This document shows positions 34,144 to 46,166 of a DNA stretch of 64,000 bases, piece after piece. This DNA comes from Scytalidium lignicola (taxonomy: Eukaryota > Ascomycota > Leotiomycetes), in contig NCSJ02000151.1 of NCBI GenBank assembly GCA_002812745.2, forward strand, positions 1 through 64,000. The letters are read 5' to 3'. The first letter of the stretch is position 1. Each line of letters starts with the position of its first letter. Below the pieces are notes generated by a model that saw nothing but the letters and a program-made list of their open reading frames with translations, searched no databases and was not told the DNA's origin. The translations under genes were made by a program, and so were the position numbers.

Positions 34144-36016
34144 TTAGCCCTGCTTCTCAACAGAATCATGTGCCGCGACAGCATGCCGATCTCCCTCAAT
34201 AGTTGTATGAGCATGGCCATTCGCTCGCTCCGGTGAGTGTTCTGGTGAGTGGCCGTTAATCATATCCACGTGCTGCTGAATACCGTGGCGGTCTTCAGGT
34301 TCAACATGTGTTTCGGTATTGTGAGGCTCATCTTTAGCTGGCGTCCATGCCAGGTAATCTCTCCTTACTGCAAAGTGTCAGTACAGACCGACATAGATAG
34401 ATGAAAGAGAACAGAAACACTATACCTTCAACATAGTCATATGCGAATTCTCCAAGTTGATCATCATCCATACCAAGAAGCTCAGCTTCTTCAGATGCTC
34501 GAAGGTGTAAGCCTGGTGTGAAGTTGATGGCTACAGCGATTATTGTCGACATGACAAAGGAATAACCTATGCAAGCTAGGATGTATGCAACTTGGATATA
34601 GAGTTGCTTCCAATTATGGTTGAGCCAACCGCCATTAACGATGCCCGTATTGACACCGTCTAAACCGATAATCCAATCGGCAGCGAAGAGGGCGTTGAAA
34701 AGGAGACCAACGATACCAGCTACACCGTGCTCAGCGAAGACATCCATGCTATCGTCAATGCGGATCCAGAACTTGACTAGAATAGGGTTAGAATTCAATT
34801 CTCAAAAAAAAGCACTGGTGAGATTTCTTACTCTTGGTTGCAAAGTTGGCAACAATGCCGGTAACAATTCCAAGTATAACTGAAGCCCAGGGAGTAATAA
34901 AACCACTTGCAGGTGTAGCAGCAACAAGTCCAGAAATACATCCGGAACACCAGCCAACCATGGACCATTTCCGAGCAAGACGGAAATCAAGAATACACCA
35001 AGTAATTGAGCCGAACATAGCAGTCAAGCAAGAATTCCAGACCGCCATCACGGCTCTTAGGTTGGCACCGAATGCAGATCCTCCGTTAAATCCCAACCAT
35101 CCAAACCATAGAAGAATAGTACCCAAGGTAATCAGACTAACATTATGCGGTCGGAAATTCAACATCATCTTCTCCTGACGCTTGCCTAGCACCATTGAGT
35201 ATGCGAGAGCAGAGAGACCAGATGTAATCTCAACGGGGCCACCTCCAGCGTAGTCCAGCACGCCGTACTTGAAGGCCCAACCATTTACATTCCAAGCCCA
35301 GCACGCGATAGGGCAGTATACCAGTGTCGCCCAGAAGAAAATAAAGACCATTGCGGGGATAAGACGGCCTCGTTCAGCAACAGCACCGACGACGATTGCG
35401 GCGGTTGTGGCACAGAATTGCATCTATTGGACGTTAATGGTTTCCGTAAAAAGGAATCTACCAAAAAAAAAATTCCAATAGCTTACCTGGTAAAACGAGT
35501 ATAGAAGCTCGGGAATGAGTGGTGATCCAGGCGACGGTAAACCCAGCGTGTTCATCAATCCGAAATGGTCCAAGTTTCCAATAAATCCATTCGTAGCAGA
35601 GGAGCTAAATGCCAGGGAATAGCCCCAGAAGTACCACTGGAAAACAATAATAGAGAAAGAGCCCATACAGGCCCAGATCATCGACAGAGCAGACTTTCTT
35701 CGCGCAAGGCCAGAGTAGAGAAAGCCAAGGCCGGGAATCATGATGAGGACCATACATGATGAGATGATGATGTAGGCTTGGTCTCCGCTCGAGAACCATT
35801 GGTTTAGATTTTCGACGGCTATAGAAGAACAGTAATATTATTAGCACTTGTATGCTCTGTTGCAAACTGTAGAAATGTTCTCGAGGAATTGTTTCTGCGT
35901 TTTTTGTTATGTAAAAGAAAAAAGAAGGGAAATTTACCAGAATCGCCACCACTTCCACCAGTGCCGTTGTAGACTGCTGGAGCCCCAACCCAGGCATAAT
36001 TGGGCACGAAGGACAT
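34144..36016 (-). CDS. Amt/Mep ammonium transporter (Mep1/Mep3-like pore signature)
   Basis: Five exons, 36016-35938, 35818-35487, 35423-34832, 34776-34426 and 34367-34144, give 525 residues, typical of fungal Mep proteins. The family imports ammonium at the plasma membrane through a trimeric channel-like pore. Visible hallmarks are the extracellular N-terminus with N-G-T-G (glycosylation site), M-I-P-G-L-G-F-L-Y-S-G-L-A-R-R-K-S, D-Y-A-G-G-G-P-V-E-I-T-S-G, and D-V-F-A-E-H-G-V-A-G with the second pore histidine at 351. The first position of the twin-histidine pair is Glu202 (codon 35231-35229), as described for yeast Mep1/Mep3, not His as in Mep2. The cytosolic tail contains E-A-E-L-L-G-M-D, the conserved regulatory helix, and a His-rich end. 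GATA motifs lie upstream. Convergent with the Leashin gene. Confidence 0.93.
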
Positions 36017-36108
36017 TTTTTAATAGGTGTTCCTTCTCAATTGAATGAGGAATAAAGAATTTTTCATACGCCTGCGCGACAATGATATTTCGGTTGTCTG
36101 ACTAGTCA

Positions 36109-36283
36109 CGATAGGACTTCTGTATGACGTCGAATCGCCGATAGTTACACAAAATCCAGAAAGGGTNAAAAAAAGAATGCCGATTTTTGCAAGCTCAGCT
36201 CTGTGGCAAATGGAGGATGTGATGATATATAAAATGAATATATATGACGGCTATAGGAAGAATGACGGCATTGATAGAGATAA
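36109..36283 (-). promoter_or_regulatory. GATA-motif cluster upstream of the ammonium transporter
   Basis: GATA cores occur at 36109-36114 (CGATAG), 36139-36144 (CGATAG), 36272-36277 (TGATAG) and, immediately adjacent, 36278-36283 (AGATAA). They lie 90-270 bp upstream of the start codon. AreA/NIT2-type GATA factors bind HGATAR sites, often in pairs, to activate ammonium transporter genes during nitrogen limitation. Function here is inferred. Confidence 0.5.
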
Positions 36284-38293
36284 CTAGAGAGTGTGTGTAT
36301 GTATATGCGTGATTGTGTTTTGTGGAGTTGTCGAGAGGGGCGAATCGTGGTGCTTTTGACTGTCCCGGTTGAATGGCACGACACTGCGATACGGAGAGAG
36401 GACTGAGAATGACTGGGATGCCGAGGAGAAGCTTATTATGTGGTGCACACGACTCTCTAGCAGCTACAGTCGGATCGAGCATTTCGAGGAAGAAATCGGA
36501 GGGGGATTGGACTTCTTTTAGTACTGCTGAGCGGCGGACCTTTGGGCTGCGCAAGCCTCGACTTTTCGACCCACGCATATCCCGATGCGAGGACGAGCTA
36601 CTAGGCCCTGCCTTTCCCCCCGTCCACAGCTCTCCGCGGGCCGTAGCCTTTAATGTTACCGTAGAGTAATTTATTTTACCCAGCTCGTGGGATTCTCGGG
36701 GCAAGCTATTACTGTATTGTGCAAGGCTGCTGGCATGGAGATCAACTCAGGACCATGCTGTGTTTGAGCCTGTCTGTGGGATATCAACTGGGTGATGGGT
36801 GGCAATTGGGGTCTTGGCAGGCCACTGAACTCACTGGACCAGGGTTTTCTTTGGTCCCTTTATTCCACTACTGTATTGCTGTACTGGATTGTGGGCAATC
36901 GAGGAAGTGGGCAAAGTGCTGTAAGGCGGGTAAGACGCGGTGCAACAACGTATGAAGCTATGTTCAACTGTCACGGTTCTGGTGTACGAAATGCTCACAT
37001 CTACGTAAGGATCTAGCAAATGCAATCCAAACCTGGTCGTTCTTGTGATCCTGCAAAGTTTTTTTTTTTTGTTTTTCCNTTTTTTTCTTCTCTCTTCTGA
37101 GCGTCAGGCCTGCAGATATGTCGAACAATTGGGGGAGGAAAAATCCTTCTCCCTCCCAAGAGACCAGACACCGAAGTCGCAATGACCATGTCGTATAAAA
37201 AAGTCTTTGTGCATGCGTATCACTACCCGCGCCATGTGTGGCTTGCAGCGGGGGTATGGTGCATGGGTGGCTTTGAAGGCTTCGATGGCTTCGAGGGGGT
37301 ANTGGGGGGCTGGCCATGGACAGGTTGAACGGGGCATGGGGCATTGAAGGAAAACGACAGAAAGGACGCACTCCTTGGTACCTGGATCTTACCTAGATGA
37401 CCCCGGAGTGTCCGTCCGATAATGGAGAAAATTGCAAACTGTGGGGTGCATATTTTTTTGTTTTTGCTTGTCTGAGATTGGGTTCACGAATCGAGAGGCT
37501 ACTTGTACAGTAACTTGACGTGCTTGGAAGTGTCGATGAACAGAAACTTCCTCTCCGTATGGTGCTGCAGATCTCTTCCTCTTGATATGAGAGAATTTCT
37601 TCCAAAGCGCGTGATTCTCTTGCCGGACGCTCTCTTCACAGCGTTACAGTACTCGACCGCCATCCTCTGATGATCAGGTGGTGATATCACAGGCTGTTCT
37701 AGCTCTCAACGTGGCACAATGCTAAAATTTTCACCATCACTCCCCATGGGACATCCAACGACTTCCTGCCCGAAGCTTACCACGGCTACCTACCCCAGAC
37801 CAACCGTTGCTGGTGCTACAGTACAGGCGGCATGATGCAAGAAGGAAAGGGCTAATTACTCACTCGCTCCTTCTTTTCCAGGGACTGTAGCATTTCAGGT
37901 GAGTGAGTGGTTTCCAAGCAAAAGCCCCCTGGACAAGTCAGAATTTTCACCCGACAGCTTCTCTAACCTACCCCCAAATTAGAATGACGTCCAGAGGCAT
38001 TTTTGATCAGACAACGTAACTTGAATGATGTGCGACGCCCTTCCAGCAAACCACAGCGCGAGATGGGATTGAGGTTCTGATAAGGTCTTCCCCAATCCGG
38101 ACTGGCGTGTTGTTAGCCTTATCGTCGTTGAGATTGACGAATGGTAGCCGTTTATTCTAGTTCGTAATTTGCTTGACATTCAACGTCGCTTATCTTGCCT
38201 TTTTGGTCCAAGTCCATCTCCACCACGCTCGGGCGCTACGGGATTTCTTGGTATGAGACCCAGGCTTAAATTTAGTTTCTTCCTAAGGCATTA

Positions 38294-38309
38294 ATAATCA
38301 CGTGATTAT
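38294..38309. promoter_or_regulatory. 16-bp palindrome centred on CACGTG
   Basis: ATAATCACGTGATTAT is a perfect palindrome about 500 bp upstream of the CRT10 start. TCACGTGA is the Cbf1-type E-box, and the AT flanks extend the symmetry. Confidence 0.55.
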
Positions 38310-38812
38310 CTTAATGTGCGGCGTAACGAGACAAGAAAAAGAAAGGTTTAATGCATAGATAAGTAAGTCTTATTTTCGGGAATAAAAATTATTGCTGCAT
38401 CTTCTTGTTGAAGATTATAAAGCCATGATGCGATCTAGTCGCTTTGCTGCGCTCCCTTTTTCACGACATGTAGTCATCCATATACTGTTTGTCATATGAC
38501 GTGGCCCCATATGGGTGCTTGTATCTAAAACCCCATATACAATGAATCATCTTGCTCAGAGGCCATTCGATCTTAAGGCTTAGGATAGCTTGCAACCTGC
38601 TCAGTATCCGTTAGACTGACAAATATATGGTAGTGAATCAAGCCTGGACTCCTCGAAAGAACTACTCTCTTCGTATTATTCAGCCTTGTCATCAGCCTTG
38701 CGCTAATTGCTGCAACATCAACGGCTTTGATAACTCTTTCGTCACCACACCATCAACTTCAACGTGGTAACCACCAAATGTCGAATATCATTTCGCACTT
38801 TGTTTGGACAAA

Positions 38813-41652
38813 ATGTCCAGAAGTAACTCACAGGGTCGCCCGTTCAAGGAGGTTAATGTAGAGCCACTATGGAGTGAGCTGGGCTGCAATCGGGTGAGTT
38901 GGCAGCTATCTCCTCATCTCTAGAATTCAGCCTTGTGTCCATCGCGACAAGCCTAGAGGTTCGGCCAACACCCACCTTAAGCACTCGTATCATCTTGTTG
39001 GAGCTATATGTCATTTATTTCTTGTACAAAAAATAAGGGTTCTTCTACGTTTTGTTTTGTTTAATTTGACTGCAGTTACTATATTTTCTTCGACCTCGCC
39101 TTGATGAAGGATATCCTCAAGAGGAGCATATTGAAAGATGAATTTCACGAGAAAATATCCATATTCTAACTTCTATAGTTTGAGGGATCAACTTTACCTA
39201 ACTTTAACAATCCACAACCGCAACTTTTCTTTGAACCAGAAGACGATGAGCCGCCAGCTTCGGTTGGAGAACAATACGAGAGATGGCAAGGCGCTCCGAC
39301 GGTCGCAAATTGGCGACTGAATCTGATAGCTCTATCGCAAAGAGATAATGTGTGTAATCATAGGATATTCCGTCAAGACTCTTTCTAAGGTCGCTGACAC
39401 CCGATAGCTATTTTTCGTTGCATATGGGGATAAAGTTCATGTTACCGTACCTCTCAATGTCAGACAGACACTTCCTAGCCGGCCAGATCTCATCCTACGA
39501 CTCCCAAGGTCTCATCAAGGATTACACACTACTGGATATATCGATCCTTTTCATCCGCACTGTGTGAACCAGCTAATGATTGGTAACCTCGGTGATTTTG
39601 AGATACTTCTGCTCTGCTGTGATGATGGTGATGTGCTGGCCTATTACACACGTTCCATCGCCGCGGAGATACAAGACACTGAAAAGGCTAGAGCAACTCT
39701 TCCGAGACAGAAGATTATGGTTAGTCGTGTTGAGCCGTATGTTCCCTGCCATACCAGTTTTAGATCCATTTACAAACTCTAAATAGGTTCTTCCACGAAA
39801 ATGTTGGGATCAGTGCCTGGGGACTAGCTATCCATCAACGCTGCCGTCTTATTGCCGTGAGTTCGAATAAGAAGGAAGTCACTGTCTTTGCTTTTGCGCT
39901 CCATGAATCTCCCATGCCAGAACTCTTGACAATACGAGGCGGCGGGAAAAGAGATTTCTCGGACAAGGAAACTTTTCCGCTCTTTAGCATCCGTAAGATG
40001 CGCCCACATTATGGCAGGAATGAGAACTATAAGAGAATTCTCAGGCTACATCGGATGGGCCATAACATCCCATCGATAACATTTGCAGATAACGCTCATG
40101 GTATTGCTCAGTCTGTCTTGGCGATGGATATTCTAGGGGCATTGTGGCAACTTAATATTTGGGATCTCGACGATATTGATTACGAGCCTTATAGATCTCA
40201 AGGCGAGGGTCGAGCTGATCGTCCGATGTAAGTTTAATTATGAATGAGCTATGTATTCAAGACTAACTCCTACATAGGGGATGGGGAGTCCTGGTCCTTC
40301 CAGTATCCCTTTTTAAACAGACCAAAACTCCTGCCGAGGCTCTTGGCATACCTCTTTCTGAGGATCCATACGGCTGCGGGTCCTTAACCGACTTGAATAT
40401 TCCTTTCGACATTAGTAAAAGTGTTCATGACGTTAAGCAGTCCTCTCAGTGGCACCCCATGTTTGGACCAACCATCCGGTTACCAGATGTTTCAGAAGCT
40501 GAACGACGCGAAGCATCAGCCACCACAGCACTAATTTTGCAGGGAGATGATTCTAGTGATGAGGAGAATACTGATTCTAGACATCTTGACAATGCCTACG
40601 AAAATTCCGCGAAGACGATTTCAGATTTAGCTATTATGGAGCTAGACACTGATAGTGCTGCTATCGAAGAAGAGCTCCAGTTCACCATTGGCGAACTTGC
40701 AACTAGTCGGCAAATAGTCAGCGATGATCCAGAATCATCTATAGATATCTCCACAGATTCCAACACGTCTAATTTGCCATCCTCTTCACAAGCAGTCATT
40801 CGCAGCCCTAGCCGAAGCAGAATTGTTGGACATGCATCGGGACAAAATGCTGTTTCCGCTAATGCTCCAAGGGAATCAATGGACACGGGAGTGATGAATA
40901 GGGATAGTCCAAGTAACTTTATAGACCCAGACTCCCAGGAGGATATACTTCTCTTCAAACTCATCGTCAACTGGCCACTAAACTTGTCAATCTCGAAATA
41001 CGATCGAGGACTTATGGTCACAGAATATCACAGAGCTCGGTATGCAGGCAAAGACCCCTTTGTATCCTCACAAGTGGCCAAAAAGCGTTGGGGTGAGCAC
41101 CACATGCCTGATGGATCAGCCATCATGCGCATCTTTCAGAATCATATAGACTTACAACCGCCAACCAAACATATGCATCACACGGTTTGCAAGAAGCTCC
41201 TCAAACAACGCATACCAGAAGATGTTCTTTTCCAACTCCAGCATATCGATCGATTAAGCATACATGCTGTCATTGCAGAGCTCAACCTAGTAGTCATAGC
41301 TTCTCAGGTAGGCAGGGCTGCCCTTCTCACGCTTACCAGACCAGAGGATAGTTGGTCTACGAATGGGCCTGTGACTCTATTTCGCGTCGAGATGTTCCTA
41401 CCGCTCAGGAAACAAGAAGATGAAGGGTTACGACCCATTGTGCCACTGCTAGGTATGACCGTTGGGCCAATGCAATCGAGGGATATGATACATAAGGGGG
41501 AATCAAACGGAGTTCCTGGAACTAGGAGAGTTGCTTCTGGTTCTGGGTTGGACGCCAGGAAACGATGGCGGTTGATACTTCATTATTATGATCATACGGT
41601 GTTGACATATGAAATCAGTAGGAATGAGGGCAATGTGTTAATGGTTCTATGA
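38813..41652 (+). CDS. CRT10-family protein
   Basis: Five exons, 38813-38893, 39179-39349, 39408-39736, 39787-40227 and 40278-41652, sum to 799 codons (798 residues). The first intron is long for this window (285 nt) and ends with TTCTAAC before TATAG. Recognisable family blocks are L-F-F-V-A-Y-G-D-K-V, G-Y-I-D-P-F-H-P-H, L-L-L-C-C-D-D-G-D-V-L-A-Y-Y-T, F-F-H-E-N-V-G-I-S-A-W-G-L-A-I-H and a late R-V-E-M-F-L-P-L. These suggest beta-propeller-like repeats. An acidic Ser-rich insert lies between about residues 400 and 530. In budding yeast Crt10 affects ribonucleotide reductase gene expression and acts as a substrate adaptor of the Rtt101-Mms1 ubiquitin ligase; a similar nuclear role here is inferred. 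The start is the ATG giving M-S-R-N-S-Q-G-R-P-F-K-E. A GTGAGT inside exon 4 is not used, since the frame through it is conserved. Confidence 0.82.
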
Positions 41653-44600
41653 GGAATGTGATATGGCATTTGGGCGTTTTAGGAATGTCAGGGAGGGGAG
41701 CCATTATCATGAAAATAGGGGCATATCACCATCATCATCAGAGTGTTATTTCTTTCTTTCCTTGTTTCTTTTTGTTTTTCACGAATCATACGAAAACTTG
41801 ACTGGTTCTTTTTCAGCATTGTGTAGCATTTTTTTTAGCATTCGTTGTTGATATCATGATACTTGTGGTTTCCAGTTCCAATAGCAGTAGGCATGTCACT
41901 TGTGTGTGCATCACGGTGCTTCATTTAGCTAGTTTAGTTTGTCCGAAACATCAGCAATGATAATTAAACGTGTTGATGTCTATGGATCATTGCTATTTTA
42001 GTATGCTTCTTCCCGATGAAATTAATACTCTCTCTCTCTCTCACCAGAAGTCTCCCAGTATGCTCCCTTGATATCATAAAAAGTAATATTATAGTTCGTC
42101 TAGTAGATATTATCCGCTATTTCAGTCAAACGGACCTCTACATATATATTTATTTCCCCCTCAAAAAATAACCACCAAAACAAACAAAAAAAAAATGCAC
42201 ATATAATTATTATTTATTTTCAACTAATTTCACTCTAGTCCAAAATTTTCTCACAGATCACACCATAAAAATTTTCGCCGGTTAAGTTAAGTGGATAATC
42301 AACTACAAGAGGTACATGAGAATTCCCATTGATATCAAAAATAACTCCGAAAAAAAGATGATTAGTTCTTTGGAACCAGCACTTAAGAAAATTCCACTCA
42401 ATAATACCATAGCAAAATCCGAAGAAAATACGTCATTATTACCAACTGTTTGATGGTGTTTAATTCATTGCAAGATTACCCAAGTGGGGATGGATGTAGG
42501 GACTCATGTTGAAACGCGGCAATGCACGTGACCACATGATCAGTGATCTCATCGCACATACATACAAACCACAATTCTCCAGAGTAAATTTCTTCAAATG
42601 TACCCCTCATCTGCGGGCGATACGACAAAAGGCTTGATTACAGGACGTGCATTTCTATACCGCCGGCAGTTGAGAGGATTAACTTTATTATTATTTTTTC
42701 CCGCCCAAAAGGGGATTAATAAAGTGAGGAGGGCATCGTGACGTCTCGACGAGCCAATCAGAGCGTGTAGACGAGGTTATGACAGAGATTTGTTCGGAGC
42801 TGAACTCATCATGGCGCGCGCNTTCAATTGGGCTGGGTGGACGGCCGTTTAATACGCCCCAGCGTGACGCAGAGTGATATCACTGTCGATCCATATGTGA
42901 TTGAGGAGGGGGTTTTTGTTTGCCTATTTTAATTATTTGTGTTTTCTGGGGGAATGATGATTAGGGAATACGGGATGAGGGAGATTGTGTGGATGCATCA
43001 CGATGTAATGGAAAAACCCCCTTTTGAGGATGTCTAAATGCCTATCGTGAGACTTGCGAACTAATTAATGTCAGAGAAGAGATGGAGAGAAAGCTAGCAA
43101 GAAAGGAGCAGTTGGGCCAGAGGTGAGCGTCCAGCGTTTCGCCCTTGAAACTTTCGAGGTTCCAGTGTAGGCGAAGGAGAAGTCGCAAACAACGCGAAGA
43201 AAGCTGCTATTGCAGCTCTTTACCGAATATACATTAATATAACGGATAATGCGACAGGCATTCTCGAGTCCACCTTCCGACAGGAGTTCGTATCCTGCAT
43301 TGTACAGTAGACATGGCCTTGGCATATATAAAGTTATTTTTTGTAAGTTTGGCTTAATAATTATTAGTACTGTATTTTTGAGCCTCATCTGCGGAAGATG
43401 TTGCGATCTTTCGTCCCAAAATAGAGAGGAAGCGCCCCGTTGCAGGCCCACTCAACGGATGACGTTGTGATGCATCCAATTATAATTAGAAAACAAATTT
43501 GGGTCGTTGGATGGGCCCAACTTAGCATTTGCAGATCGAGCGGATTCAATTAATTACTTGGTGCTTTGAGTTTGAGTGGATTCTATGGATTGTTCGGATT
43601 CGTGCCTTTTTCCTTTGTTCCCTTCGTTTCACGAGTCTGGCGGTGGGGAGGCTGATGGCAGTGTCGCCGGGTACTCCGTAATATGCAGATACTGTACGGA
43701 GGTACGGAGGTACCTTGGGTCGATGCAAGTTCAGTGCTTGCTGTACAGTACTGCATCGTACTGCATCACTTTCCTGCTTACTTGCAGCGGGCTTGGGTAC
43801 GACTGTACCATGGGACGTCTTCTTCTTGGAGGCTATGCTCTATAGAAAAGCAATCTAGATGGCATGGCCTGCTGTAGGTTTGGAAGTATAGAATCTCATT
43901 CTTCTTTCATGGGGAATGAGATAAATAAAGTTTGTGCAATGAGCAATGAGCAGTGCTGCACATCTTGCGTACAAAATTATACTTGTACGATAGATAGTAC
44001 TGCGTACAGTCAAGAACGGTAGCGATGTGTGTCCATGATGGGGCCGAAGATGCCATCCATTGGCCCACAGTAAGATTCCTTTTGGGCCCCTCGGACCCGT
44101 TTTTGNCCCTGAGCAAGAGCGGGCAGGGATGGTGGGCGAGGCTAAATGGGTTAGCTCGTTTCACGTGCCATGCACGCACCAGCCCGCACAAGCCAATCCA
44201 GGAACGCGCGTTGCACCGCCGCAGCTCATTGGCCGCAGCGGACTGCAGCTACCCTTGGGGCTCGTGCTCCAGCAAGCCAACCCAACACCACACAACACGA
44301 CAACAGGCACAACACAGGCACAATTCAACTCTCTCAGCCAGCAGCCAGCAGCTAGCAACCGCACACGCCGCAGTACGAGAGTACGAAGGATGGACGGCCG
44401 TGTTGGCTCTGTTCTCTCGCTGTACGAGGCCATCAACGTGTCGTTACTGTACTAAGAACCTCTTGTCTTTCTTTTGCCGCTGGGTGCTGCTGCCAATCAT
44501 CGTCAGCTGCTGATGCATTTCGAGTCTGTGTTTCCAGCACGATGTCGACTGCGAGAAACAAGAGGCTGCGAGAGCGTCGTGCCATCAAACGTCAGAGTCT

Positions 44601-44709
44601 CCTCAGGTGAGGTGCGTTCGGTACTGTAATGCCACCTTCTCAGTGCACCGGAAGGGAATGCCCCCGTAACTTCCTAGATGGCTTGGGCAGGGCAGAGAAC
44701 GAGGGCCAA

Positions 44710-44737
44710 GAGCGCAAAGAGCGCAAAGAGCGCAAAA
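44710..44737 (+). repeat. Three tandem copies of a 9-bp unit
   Basis: AGCGCAAAG occurs three times in a row, the last copy ending in A. It is followed by an AG-rich tract. Confidence 0.8.
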
Positions 44738-44782
44738 GAGAGGGAGAGAGAGACTTTGGCCGTGGTGGTGTACAGGATCAGT

Positions 44783-44805
44783 GATGGATGGATGGATGGA
44801 TGGAT
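44783..44805 (+). repeat. GATG microsatellite
   Basis: About five and a half copies of the tetranucleotide GATG in gene-free DNA. Confidence 0.85.
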
Positions 44806-46166
44806 TCCATCGTTCTCTCTCACCGTTGCGCAAGAAGCGTGTCTCCTCGAGGATGTAAAAATATCAATAATTATGGTCTACATCTGATTCCACGTACAGC
44901 ACTGTAGGAGGTGACACCAGAGGTCAGTCATTACTGGATTGTGCAACAACTCACCAGCAACCGTGCTGCCGGGCTTCCTATGTCGTCCTTGCGCGGGAGC
45001 TTCATCATCATCATCACCACCTTCGCTGCACCTGCACGTTCCCTCCACGAATCCCTCCCTCCGCCAAGACGCTTCTACCAACCCCCCGCCCGGACCCGTC
45101 AGGCACAACCATCCAACACCCATGGTTCGCGCCGCTGGGTGAAGAGAAAGAGAGCTCTGCCTCTCTCTTCCCCCTTCCACCCCCTCTCTCCTGCCCTTCC
45201 TCCCAAAGGACCCTGCTGCACTCTGCCACCACCAGCACCACCAACACCACCTTGTCCCTTTCCTTCTTCCATCCTTCTGCAATCTACTGCACCAGTGGTC
45301 CACGACGTGTGCTTCGGTCACCCCAACTCTCTTTCCTCCTCAATCGTCGTCCACTTTCTGGAAAGTTTGCATTTCGTCCCTTTCGAGCGCTCCTGCCTCC
45401 TACCTGCAACAAATTATTCAACTAGATCTGTCACCCCTGGAATCACCCAACTACCACGCTTTTTACTCCTCGCACCGAATTGGCCCAAAAAAACATATTT
45501 CCCGCTTTTGTTCTGTCGATCAAGCAGTGGAACAGGGCTGGTCCTCGCCCCGGCGGTTTCGATTCGATTCGATTCAAACATCTCCTTCCCCTCCGGCCAC
45601 TGCTTCTTTTCTCCTACATAGCATTTCGATCACGGGCGAAGCTTTCCTTCTCGGGCCTGTGGCAACTTTAACGGATCCGTCGAAGGTGCGTTATTGACTC
45701 TCGTTTCAATAGCGAAAGACTTTCGCAGCCTACACGGAGCTCTGTCATTCTCTCGCTCTCCGTTTCATCCTGCTTGGGCTGCACTACATCAACCTTTACT
45801 ATTAAACATTTCAAGTCGCGAATTGAGTGGAAAGGAACAAGGGCAATCGCGCTGGTAAAGTTTTATTTGGCACGCACTGGGCGACGTGCGATTCATTCTC
45901 TGCGCGATCGATCCGCGTTGAATTGTGACCTTTCCGGTCGACAAACATTTGCAGAGCTCTGGAGTCAATTGCTTCGATAGCATACAGCAATCTTGGTCGG
46001 TTGAATTCAGTCATCGGGCTTGACTAAATACTATGTCAGTTTAGACAAGAACAATATACGCTAGCCCGACGCCGGCACTCATTAATCAAAAGTATTCTGG
46101 GGGATATATATTGGGATAGAATAAGTGGCATGAGTTTAATCGCAGAAACGGCTGGTTAACACAACA

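Larger units (their letters stand above)
36017..38812. promoter_or_regulatory. Divergent gene-free region between ammonium transporter and CRT10 genes
   Basis: About 2.8 kb with no gene I can support. It holds the transporter promoter (GATA motifs at 36109-36144 and 36272-36283), stray N characters at 36167, 37079 and 37302, several TACAGTA/TACTGTA words (36714, 36870, 37506, 37820) and a 16-bp palindrome around CACGTG at 38294-38309. The interval 36.4-37.4 kb is GC-richer than its surroundings. Confidence 0.5.
41653..46166. other. 4.5-kb gene-free stretch before the kelch gene
   Basis: No supportable coding gene. The first 1.2 kb is AT-rich 3' flank with a short TC repeat (42028-42042). A CCAAT-containing segment is near 42754. 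The part from 43.6 to 45.7 kb is GC-richer, with several TACAGTA/TACTGTA words, short tandem repeats at 44710-44737 and 44783-44805, and pyrimidine tracts. The last kilobase probably holds the promoter and leader of the kelch gene, possibly with a leader intron. N characters at 42822 and 44106. Confidence 0.5.

Noticed and set aside
36195..36704. Minus-strand open frame of 169 codons upstream of the ammonium transporter
   Set aside because: Biased, no recognisable motif, overlaps the GATA-bearing promoter and other frames.
45545..45570. GATTC repeats near 45.55 kb as a possible tRNA T-arm
   Set aside because: Simple GATTC tandem repeat without any surrounding cloverleaf.
44911..45621. Plus-strand open frame of 236 codons
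   Set aside because: Pro/Ser-rich translation of pyrimidine-rich promoter-like DNA; no domain pattern, with competing frames on both strands.
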